The notes under the pieces: generated by a model
Database searches by the model: none
Seen by the model: only the letters and a program-made list of their open reading frames with translations
What the model was told of the DNA's origin: nothing
Shown here: in pieces, positions 12,882 to 20,452 of the stretch
Position numbering within the stretch: position 1 is the first letter of the stretch
How the letters are laid out: the number at the start of each line of letters is the position of its first letter
Source: Mangrovibacterium marinum
GTDB taxonomy: Bacteria > Bacteroidota > Bacteroidia > Bacteroidales > Prolixibacteraceae
Assembly: GCF_003046625.1 (NCBI RefSeq)
Contig: NZ_QAAD01000004.1
Span: 1-64,000, forward strand
Direction of reading: 5' to 3'
Length of the DNA: 64,000 bases
Translations under genes and position numbers: made by a program

Positions 12882-13161
12882 CAGGAAGTGGGTGAATGCG
12901 AGCCTGGCCGACCGCAATGTCATCAACGATTGGCCTCCGGGGAGCACTGCTGCTTTCATCGCGTGGGCTGGTTCCCAGGGGGGCGGGAGGTTTCTTGCTG
13001 TTTTCCTCAGCATTGCTTTTCCGCCGATTCGCTCAATACGCGTTCCGGTCTGTGCCCGCCAAAGAAACCTGGCATTCATTTTTTTGCCTGGTTTTTAAAT
13101 AAATGATTCTGTAATGGGCAGTAGTATAGGTGTTTGTGTGCTTGTTGTTGTGCCGTATCCG
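12882..13161. other. Intergenic region between HTCS and the GH43/SusCD block
   Basis: The 484-bp gap between genes starts with the HTCS terminator and ends with the operator/promoter region at 13162-13220. The middle part, roughly 12890-13080, is more GC-rich than its flanks and open in several frames on both strands. None of those short frames resembles a known protein, and they disagree in frame, so nothing is called. Confidence 0.4.
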
Positions 13162-13192
13162 AAATTGAAAATCAAATATTCAAAATTGAAAG
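13162..13192 (+). promoter_or_regulatory. Candidate HTCS operator: direct repeat, 21-bp period
   Basis: AAATTGAAA at 13162-13170 is repeated at 13183-13191, exactly 21 bp later, with AAATATTC between the copies. AraC-family activators bind paired direct half-sites with a 21-bp repeat, and the nearest regulator carries such a domain. The site ends 20 nt before the TAnnTTTG box at 13213. The same architecture, with 24 of 31 positions identical, is found at 28560-28590. Binding by the HTCS is inference. Confidence 0.55.
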
Positions 13193-13212
13193 CCCCCTGA
13201 AGCAGTCCGATC

Positions 13213-13220
13213 TACTTTTG
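13213..13220 (+). promoter_or_regulatory. Promoter -7 box (TACTTTTG) for GH43/xylan-uptake block
   Basis: TACTTTTG matches the Bacteroidota -7 consensus TAnnTTTG and lies 82 nt before the GH43 start. No TTTG -33 element sits at the usual distance. That fits an activator-dependent promoter, with the second operator half-site occupying that position. Confidence 0.5.
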
Positions 13221-13301
13221 ATTTCAGTAGGTGTCGAAGTCTGAACGGAACATCGAATGCAGCTCGATAGCTAACTAAACAATTACTCGCTATTAACCTA
13301 A

Positions 13302-15044
13302 ATGATAAATAAAATGAAGAAAAAAATCTCCATTTCTATTCTTCGTGGAGTTGTGCTTTTGCTCGGTGTTTCAACCGGTTTGATTTCCTGTAATTCTTCG
13401 ATTAAAGCAAACAAGGTGCAGTTTGCGTCGGATAGCCTGGTGGCTCATTTCGATTATTTCACCTATAAGGGTGAGGATGATTTTTACAAGGAGAATCCGC
13501 TACCCGGCGACGACTATTATTATAACCCCATACTTCCGGGCTGGTATTCCGATCCAAGCATCTGTTCCAATGGTAAGGATTACTTCATGGTCACGTCAAC
13601 CTTTTCGTTCTTTCCGGGAGTGCCGCTTTTTCACAGTACCGATTTGATGAACTGGAAGCAGGTGGGGCATGTTTTGGACCGCCCCGAACAATTGCCGCTC
13701 GATGGACAACGGACCAGCGAAGGAATTTTTGCGCCGGCCATCAGCTATAATCCGCACAATCAAACCTGGTACATGATTACCACCAATATCCGCAAGGGCA
13801 ACTTCTTTGTGAAAACCAAAGATCCCTTTGGTGCGTGGTCCGACCCGGTTTGGCTGCCCGATGTACATGGCATCGATCCTTCCTTCTTCTTCGACGACGA
13901 CGGTAAAGCGTACATTGTGAACAACGATGAGCCCGACGGTGGTTCCACTTATGAAGGGCACCGTGCCATCCGTGTTTTGCAATTCGATGTGGAAAGCGAA
14001 AAGACCTTTGGCCCGAGTATCATGTTGGTTAACGGTGGCGTCAACCTGGCCGAAAAGCCGATCTGGATTGAAGGGCCTCATCTCTATAAAATCAATGGCA
14101 ATTATTTTCTGATGTGTGCTGAAGGGGGAACTTCGGTCAATCACCGTGAAGTGATTTTTAAAGGTGACACGCCAACCGGAAAATTTAAGCCCTGGGCTAA
14201 CAACCCCATTCTTACCCAAAAACATTTAGATCCCGATCGGGCGCTTCCGATTACTTGTGCCGGTCATGCCGATTTGATTACAAAAGATAACGGCCAGTGG
14301 TGGTCCGTGTTTCTGGCCTGTCGGCCTATTGATAACGAATTTGAGAACCTGGGACGCGAGACCTACCTGATGCCTGTTCACTGGAGCCAGGATGGCTTTC
14401 CCTACATCACCAAGGGCGACGAGCTGGTGCCGCGCATCATTCAAATGGAAGGGGTGAAAAGGGATACAAGCGCAACTTTCGGCAACTTCGAGAAAGTGGA
14501 CGATTTCGATCGGTCCGAGCTAGCCCTGGAATGGATGGCTTTGCGGGGGCCGGCAACCGGGCTGTACTCCTTAACCGAAAATCCGGGCTATTTAACACTG
14601 AAATGTGCCGATGTAGCCTCGAACGAGTTGAAGACGCCGGCTTACCTGAGCCGCCGCCTGCAGCATCACAAATTTGAATGCAGTACCAGCTTGTATTTCA
14701 ATCCCCAATCCGAGTCGGAATCCGCCGGTCTGCTGCTCTACAAAGATGAGACGCATCAATACCTGATGGTGCTGGCCAAGGTCGGCAACCAATTGCAAAC
14801 CCAGCTGAAGAAGGTGGGCCGAGGAGGAGCCGAGCTTCTTGCTTCTCAGAAGATCGGCCAGACCGACGGGCCGGTTAAGCTAAAAGTTTCGTCGAACGGC
14901 CGCGAGTTTAGTTTCTTCTATACCACAGCTGACGAGTGGAATTTGCTGGCCTCGAAAGTGGATGCCCGCTACCTGTCAACCGCCGAGTCCTACGGATTTA
15001 CCGGAACCAACATTGGGCTCTATGCTTCCTCAAAAACCGAATAA
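13302..15044 (+). CDS. GH43 beta-xylosidase/arabinofuranosidase lipoprotein with C2 domain
   Basis: A 580-residue lipoprotein: the signal peptide ends in GLISC, giving Cys30, so it is probably tethered to a membrane. An in-frame ATG at 13314 is an alternative start. The GH43 propeller (about 68-370) shows the three carboxylates: base Asp84 in GWYSDPSIC, Asp192 in GIDPSFFF and acid Glu257 in WIEGPHLYK. A C-terminal beta-sandwich follows (about 385-575, starting near DDFDRSELALEWMALR), as in xylosidases of the XynB type. It acts on xylo-oligosaccharides or arabinose side chains; sequence alone does not decide which. It is the first gene downstream of the 13162 operator and promoter, and a weak hairpin lies between it and the SusC gene. 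Confidence 0.92.
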   Translation: MINKMKKKISISILRGVVLLLGVSTGLISCNSSIKANKVQFASDSLVAHFDYFTYKGEDDFYKENPLPGDDYYYNPILPGWYSDPSICSNGKDYFMVTSTFSFFPGVPLFHSTDLMNWKQVGHVLDRPEQLPLDGQRTSEGIFAPAISYNPHNQTWYMITTNIRKGNFFVKTKDPFGAWSDPVWLPDVHGIDPSFFFDDDGKAYIVNNDEPDGGSTYEGHRAIRVLQFDVESEKTFGPSIMLVNGGVNLAEKPIWIEGPHLYKINGNYFLMCAEGGTSVNHREVIFKGDTPTGKFKPWANNPILTQKHLDPDRALPITCAGHADLITKDNGQWWSVFLACRPIDNEFENLGRETYLMPVHWSQDGFPYITKGDELVPRIIQMEGVKRDTSATFGNFEKVDDFDRSELALEWMALRGPATGLYSLTENPGYLTLKCADVASNELKTPAYLSRRLQHHKFECSTSLYFNPQSESESAGLLLYKDETHQYLMVLAKVGNQLQTQLKKVGRGGAELLASQKIGQTDGPVKLKVSSNGREFSFFYTTADEWNLLASKVDARYLSTAESYGFTGTNIGLYASSKTE

Positions 15045-15057
15045 TCGAACGACTGAT

Positions 15058-15082
15058 AACCGGCAGCTTCAGGCTGCGGGTT
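15058..15082 (+). terminator. Hairpin after GH43, possible partial terminator
   Basis: AACC-G-GCAGC pairs with GCTGC-G-GGTT around a 5-nt loop, with one G-G mismatch, directly after the GH43 stop. There is no T tract, so it may attenuate transcription or stabilise the mRNA rather than terminate. Confidence 0.35.
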
Positions 15083-15187
15083 GTCCTGATAAAATGATTA
15101 ATAACCTAAAAATTATGAATTTATGATTGAAAACTTTCTGAGTGAGAAATCGCTGCAAAGCTGCCTTTTCTTTCGGGTTCTGAAACG

Positions 15188-15244
15188 AAATTGGCATGAA
15201 CGGTTCAGGATTGTCCATGACCATCAGGGACAAATTTCCATTTG
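15188..15244 (+). promoter_or_regulatory. Weaker candidate operator and promoter for SusC/SusD operon
   Basis: CATGA at 15195-15199 recurs at 15216-15220 (21-bp period), each copy preceded by an ATTG-containing half-site. TCCATTTG at 15237-15244 is a near match to TAnnTTTG, 17 nt after the repeat and 38 nt before the SusC start. It resembles the sites at 13162 and 28560 but is much more degenerate, so the call is tentative. Confidence 0.3.
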
Positions 15245-15282
15245 AACGATGAACTCTTATGTCAATTTAATTTGAGAATGTA

Positions 15283-18200
15283 ATGAAAAAAACAAATGAT
15301 CTATTATCTCAAAAAGAATCCTTGCCAAACAGCCTGAGGATTGGACTGTCAAACTGCCTTCTGGTTCTGATTTTTGCTCTGTTTTCGGTTTCTGCTTTTG
15401 CTCAAAATAGCAAGCAAATCAGTGGGGTGGTTACGGATAGCCAGGCGAATCCGGTTATTGGTGCTACTGTCATGGTAAAAGGCACTACGATCGGAACAGC
15501 AACAGATGTAGACGGGAAATTTACCTTAAATGTTCCCGAGGACACCAGAGTACTTCTTGTTTCATTTATAGGAATGGAACCCAAAGAAGTTGAGCTCAAA
15601 AACAAAACAAGTTTTAAAATTTCGCTAAGCGACCAGACGACCGAGTTGGGAGAAACGGTTGTTGTTGGTTACGGACAACAGAAGAAGGAAAGTATTGTGG
15701 GCGCCATTGCGCAAACAACCGGAGATGTGCTGGAGCGATCGGCTGGTATTTCCAACGTCGGACAGGCATTAACCGGTAACCTTCCGGGGGTTGTCACGAT
15801 CTCAAGTACCGGGATGCCCGGGGAAGAGGATCCTCAGATTTTGATTCGTTCAGCCAGCTCGTGGAACAACAGCGAGCCGCTTGTACTGGTCGATGGCGTT
15901 GAACGTCCGCTAGGTGCAGTGGATATCGGATCGGTTGAGTCCGTTTCGGTGTTAAAGGATGCGTCAGCCACCGCCGTTTTCGGGGTAAAAGGTGCAAACG
16001 GGGTAATTCTGATTACCACCAAACGCGGTCGCGAAGGTTCTGCCAAAATTGATGTGGCGATGAGCGCTACCATGAAAGTGCCTTCAAAACTGCCCAATAA
16101 ACTGGACTCGTACGATGCCCTGATGGCCCGGAATTATGCAATCGAACATGAGCTTGATTTGACTCCGGAATCGTGGGCTTACATTACGCCACAGGACATT
16201 ATTGAAAAATACCGCTATCCCGCTAACCTGGAAGAAGCAGAACGCTATCCAAACGTGGATTGGCAGGATGAGCTGTTCAAAAGCTTTGCCATGTCCTACA
16301 ACGCGAGTGTCAATGTTTCGGGGGGAACTAAAGTCGTGAAGTATTTTGCTGCTGCTGATTTTGTGCACGAAGGCGACCTTTTCGATATTTATGACAACGG
16401 CAGAGGTTATCAGTCGGGATACGGTTACAACAGGCTTAACGTACGCAGTAACCTCGATTTTCAATTAACAAAAACAACGACCCTTAAAGTAAACCTGGCC
16501 GGTTCCAACGGAGCCAAAAAAAGTCCGTGGAACCAGACAAACTCGTCGGATTGGGCCGTTGCTCAGCAATGGGCCGGTGCTTACAATATTGCGCCCGATG
16601 TTTTCTTGCCCGTTTATTCTGACGGTTCGTGGGGGTACTATCCCAATATCGTGAATGTTACGAACTCGGCAGCCAACCTGTCTTTATCAGGGGTTATGAA
16701 CACCACAACTACCCGGATCAACACCGATTTCATTCTTGATCAAAAATTGGATTTTATTACCAAAGGTTTGAGTATTAGAGGAACGGTGTCCTGGGATAAC
16801 GTATTTGTTGAATACAACCGCGGTGTCAACGACCTGTACAACGATGCCCAGTACAAATGGATCGATCCTGATACGGGCACGGAATATTATGCAAATGATT
16901 TCGACAATAATAATAAGTTCGATTTTATGCAAGGGGTTCTCTGGACGATTGAAGGAGGAACCATGCAAAACTGGGCAACCCAGCGTAACCTGGATTATCA
17001 GGTGCAATTAAACTGGTCACGTCAGTTTGGCAAGCACGATATTTCGGCCATGGGATTAGGTAGTCGTAAAGAGCGGGCAACAGGTAGTGTTATCCCTTCA
17101 TATCGCGAAGACTGGGCATTCCGTACCACTTACAACTATGCTTCAAAATACTTCCTGGAATACAATGGCGCTTACAACGGTTCCGAAAAATTTGATACCA
17201 AATACCGGTTCGGATTTTTTAATTCCGGGGCTATTGGCTGGATGATTTCTGAAGAAAATTTCATGCAAAACATCGGTTTCCTGGATATGCTGAAACTACG
17301 GGCATCGTATGGTGAAATTGGTGACGACAGCGGCAGTCGCTGGTTGTATATGACCCAATGGGCTTATGCCAATGGTGCAGGAGCGAGTTACATGGATCTG
17401 AATGCGACGCAAAGTCCCTATAAATGGTACACCGAAACATCAGTCGGTAACCCCGATGTACGATGGGAAAAAGTAAGTAAGCTCAATGTGGGCGCCGATT
17501 ATGCTTTCTTCGATGGCTTACTGGCAGGTAGCGCTGAGTATTTCCGCGATGTACGTACCGACATTTTAATTGCCGGTGGAGATCGTTCTGTTCCTTCATA
17601 CTTTGGAACAACCCCGGCTACTGCAAACCTTGGAGAGGTACATACACATGGTTATGAGTTGCAAGTTCGCATCAATAAGCGGTTATCAAATTCAATGCGT
17701 CTTTGGGCCGATTTAAGCATGACCCATGCTGTAAACGAGATTATTAACAGGGATGATCCGCAGTTGTATGCCGATTACCAAAAGCAGGCCGGATACAGTA
17801 TCGGGCAGACCAGATCGTATGTTGATGCCGGTTATCTGAACTCTTATGATGCCCTTTACGGCAGCCCGGCTTACGATGCAAACGATGCGAATAAATTAAC
17901 CGGTGACTATTACATTATTGACTTCAATGCCGACGGTGTTGTGGACAGTGAAGACCAGGTGCCGTATGGCTATTCAAGTTCTCCGCAAAATACCTATAAC
18001 GCGACGATCGGTTTTGAATGGAAAGGCTTTAGCGCATTCGCTCAGTTTTATGGGGTAAACAATGTAACACGTGGTGTCTCGCTTACCAGTTTTGGCAGTA
18101 TGCTGAATACTGTATACGATCAGGGAAGTTGGTGGTCGGTTGACGATCTGAATGCCGATGTTACGGTTCCTCGTTACGTGTCAAGCACAAGCGGTTACAG

Positions 18201-18450
18201 TCGGGGTACCCAGTACTTGTACGACGGGTCTTACGTTCGTCTGAAAAATGCTGAAGTTGCTTATACATTAACCAATGGATTTGTTAAGCGACTAGGAATG
18301 AGTAGCCTGAAACTCTATTTGAGTGGAAACAACCTCTGGGTGTGGTCGAAAATGCCTGATGACCGTGAATCCAACTTTGCCGGATCGAGCAATACCGGAG
18401 CTTATCCTACCATGAAACGCTACAGTTTTGGTGTCAGATTTACATTATAA
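15283..18450 (+). CDS. SusC-family TonB-dependent transporter (xylan uptake, first copy; XusA-like)
   Basis: A 1055-residue outer-membrane barrel that imports oligosaccharides using TonB energy, with the adjacent SusD as lid. It has a signal peptide with a long N-region (1-41, ending VSAFAQ), a carboxypeptidase-regulatory-like domain (about 45-117, with GVVTDSQANPVIGATVMVKG), the TonB-box/plug start ELGETVVVGYGQQKK (about 121-135) and a plug segment LVLVDGVERPL. A long beta-barrel follows, ending YSFGVRFTL with the terminal aromatic-rich strand usual for outer-membrane insertion. The SusD gene follows after 11 bp. The order SusC-SusD-SusC-SusD-XusE-GH10 is the conserved xylan (xus) core, so xylo-oligosaccharides are the likely substrate. 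Confidence 0.95.
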   Translation: MKKTNDLLSQKESLPNSLRIGLSNCLLVLIFALFSVSAFAQNSKQISGVVTDSQANPVIGATVMVKGTTIGTATDVDGKFTLNVPEDTRVLLVSFIGMEPKEVELKNKTSFKISLSDQTTELGETVVVGYGQQKKESIVGAIAQTTGDVLERSAGISNVGQALTGNLPGVVTISSTGMPGEEDPQILIRSASSWNNSEPLVLVDGVERPLGAVDIGSVESVSVLKDASATAVFGVKGANGVILITTKRGREGSAKIDVAMSATMKVPSKLPNKLDSYDALMARNYAIEHELDLTPESWAYITPQDIIEKYRYPANLEEAERYPNVDWQDELFKSFAMSYNASVNVSGGTKVVKYFAAADFVHEGDLFDIYDNGRGYQSGYGYNRLNVRSNLDFQLTKTTTLKVNLAGSNGAKKSPWNQTNSSDWAVAQQWAGAYNIAPDVFLPVYSDGSWGYYPNIVNVTNSAANLSLSGVMNTTTTRINTDFILDQKLDFITKGLSIRGTVSWDNVFVEYNRGVNDLYNDAQYKWIDPDTGTEYYANDFDNNNKFDFMQGVLWTIEGGTMQNWATQRNLDYQVQLNWSRQFGKHDISAMGLGSRKERATGSVIPSYREDWAFRTTYNYASKYFLEYNGAYNGSEKFDTKYRFGFFNSGAIGWMISEENFMQNIGFLDMLKLRASYGEIGDDSGSRWLYMTQWAYANGAGASYMDLNATQSPYKWYTETSVGNPDVRWEKVSKLNVGADYAFFDGLLAGSAEYFRDVRTDILIAGGDRSVPSYFGTTPATANLGEVHTHGYELQVRINKRLSNSMRLWADLSMTHAVNEIINRDDPQLYADYQKQAGYSIGQTRSYVDAGYLNSYDALYGSPAYDANDANKLTGDYYIIDFNADGVVDSEDQVPYGYSSSPQNTYNATIGFEWKGFSAFAQFYGVNNVTRGVSLTSFGSMLNTVYDQGSWWSVDDLNADVTVPRYVSSTSGYSRGTQYLYDGSYVRLKNAEVAYTLTNGFVKRLGMSSLKLYLSGNNLWVWSKMPDDRESNFAGSSNTGAYPTMKRYSFGVRFTL

Positions 18451-18461
18451 AATTAGAGACG

Positions 18462-20408
18462 ATGAAACAGCATAAATACAAAATTCTGCTATGGGGCAGT
18501 CTACTGTCATTTCTAACATTCGGGTTATTCTCCTGTGAAACTTATTTGGAAAAATCGCCCGATTCAGTTGTATCAGAAGAAACAGCTTTTGAGAATTTTA
18601 CAAATTTCCAGGGCTTTATCGAAGAAATGTATAACTGCATCCCGGATAAGGAAAAGAAATATTGGACGACTTCATTTAACTGGGGCGACGACGTAATTTT
18701 CAATCCCTCAGGTAACTGGCATGTTACTCATCAGATTGATCTGGGTAACTTTTGGGCCTGGCAGGTGGGTAAATTAGGACAGGATGGTTGTTGGTTTGAC
18801 GACGCATCTGCCAATCCTACTTCCAGCTCAAGGTTTGATCATGGACTTTATTCACATGCGTGGTATTGTATCCGGAAAGCCAATATGGGCCTTGCCAACC
18901 TGGATAAGCTGGTCTCGGCAACGGATGAAGAGCGTGATCTTATCGAAGGTCAGTTGTATTTTTTCAGAGCGTGGTGGCATTTCGAGATGATGGAATACCT
19001 GGGCGGATTACCTTATGTTGATCAGGTATTGCCTGCCGGCGAAGCACTAACCCTGCCACGGGAATCGTACCAGGAGTGTGCCGATAAAGCCGGTGCGGAT
19101 CTGAGAAAAGCAGCCGACCTGCTGCCCATCGACTGGGACAATACCACTGTTGGGAAAAATACCCTGGGTAAAAACCAGTTGCGTGTCAACAAAATTATGG
19201 CCTTGGGTTATCTGGGGAAAAACTATCTGTGGGCCGCCAGTCCTTTAATGAAAAACGGCGCACAAACCGGTGGCGGAAATACCTATAATTACGATGAGAG
19301 TTATGCTCAAAAAGCAGCCGAAGCCTTTGGCGAATTGTTAGCTTTAGTTGAAGGTGGTGAAACCCAATACGAATTGGCCGAGTTCAACTATTCCGATGTC
19401 TACAATCATAAAAGGGCAAGTGGTGCTACGAGTTGCTATAGCGACATATTTTATACCTCGGGCCAAAGCTGGTTGATGCCGGGTAGTACTGAAGCGATCT
19501 TCAGGGGGCCGTCAAACGATTACAACGGTAGTAACTGGGGAGCCACCAAAACTTGGGGGCCAACGATTAATAACCTGGTTGAAGGGGGAGAAATTCGTAC
19601 CCCGGCTGCCAATTATGTCAATTTATATGGAATGGAGAATGGCTTGCCTTTGGACGATCCAAATTCAGGCTTCGATCCGGAATACCCATTCAAAAACCGC
19701 GACCCGCGCTTTTACCACGACATTGTATTCGACGGCTTCAAGTACGTGAACGGTACCATGACAAACGACATGGAGTATTTGCGTTATTGCGGGCTTGCGA
19801 CTAACGGAACCATGAGATCGGTTACAAACGGTAGCCGTACCGGTTATTTCATTCAGAAATTAACCCCGCACACGGCCAACAAATACGACGGGTTGTACAA
19901 CTGGAGCGGTAACCTCCACGTGTACCTGCCTTACATGCGTTTGGGCGATATTTATACCATGTATGCCGAAGCTTGTGCTGCTGTTGGTGGCGCCAGCGCA
20001 AAAGCATCCAATTTCTCGAAAACGGCCGAAGAGGCCATTAATACCTTGCGCGACCGCGTGGGAGCTGGCCATGTGGGCGCTTCTTACACGGGGAGTCGGG
20101 ATGCTTTTATCGATGAAGTGAGAAGGGAACGTGCTGTTGAACTGTCGTTCGAAGGATTTCGTTTTAACGACCTGCAGCGCTGGTTGCTGCTCACCGAATA
20201 CCCGTATAATATTAAAACGTCTCAGGAATTCGACCGGGTTGAAGACAATAGCTTCTTTACGGACAATGACCCCAAAGATGCTAGAGTATCCAACTTTAGG
20301 GAAGAACTTATTTTAACTCGCGATTTCGGAACGAAACACTATTGGTTTCCTTTAAAAATTGAAGATGTATCCATGTATCCGGAGTTCTACCAAAACCCCG
20401 GGTGGTAA
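18462..20408 (+). CDS. SusD-family glycan-binding lipoprotein (XusB-like)
   Basis: A 648-residue surface lipoprotein that caps the preceding SusC and binds incoming xylo-oligosaccharides. The signal peptide ends in GLFSC (Cys25). The N-terminal SusD region shows the helical TPR-like scaffold (LIEGQLYFFRAWWHFEMM), and the C-terminal SusD/RagB region includes EVRRERAVELSFEGFRFNDL and the near-terminal HYWFPLKIEDVSMYPEFYQN. It is longer than many SusD proteins, as is common for xylan-type members. It is in one operon with both SusC genes; the next gene begins 44 bp downstream. Confidence 0.94.
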   Translation: MKQHKYKILLWGSLLSFLTFGLFSCETYLEKSPDSVVSEETAFENFTNFQGFIEEMYNCIPDKEKKYWTTSFNWGDDVIFNPSGNWHVTHQIDLGNFWAWQVGKLGQDGCWFDDASANPTSSSRFDHGLYSHAWYCIRKANMGLANLDKLVSATDEERDLIEGQLYFFRAWWHFEMMEYLGGLPYVDQVLPAGEALTLPRESYQECADKAGADLRKAADLLPIDWDNTTVGKNTLGKNQLRVNKIMALGYLGKNYLWAASPLMKNGAQTGGGNTYNYDESYAQKAAEAFGELLALVEGGETQYELAEFNYSDVYNHKRASGATSCYSDIFYTSGQSWLMPGSTEAIFRGPSNDYNGSNWGATKTWGPTINNLVEGGEIRTPAANYVNLYGMENGLPLDDPNSGFDPEYPFKNRDPRFYHDIVFDGFKYVNGTMTNDMEYLRYCGLATNGTMRSVTNGSRTGYFIQKLTPHTANKYDGLYNWSGNLHVYLPYMRLGDIYTMYAEACAAVGGASAKASNFSKTAEEAINTLRDRVGAGHVGASYTGSRDAFIDEVRRERAVELSFEGFRFNDLQRWLLLTEYPYNIKTSQEFDRVEDNSFFTDNDPKDARVSNFREELILTRDFGTKHYWFPLKIEDVSMYPEFYQNPGW

Positions 20409-20452
20409 TCTTACTGAGTTAAAGTAGCATGTAATATTAAAGGAATTAAAAA

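Noticed and set aside
12739-13106. Overlapping plus-strand frames of about 120 codons after the HTCS
   Set aside because: They begin inside the AraC domain, cross the terminator, conflict with each other in frame and resemble nothing known.
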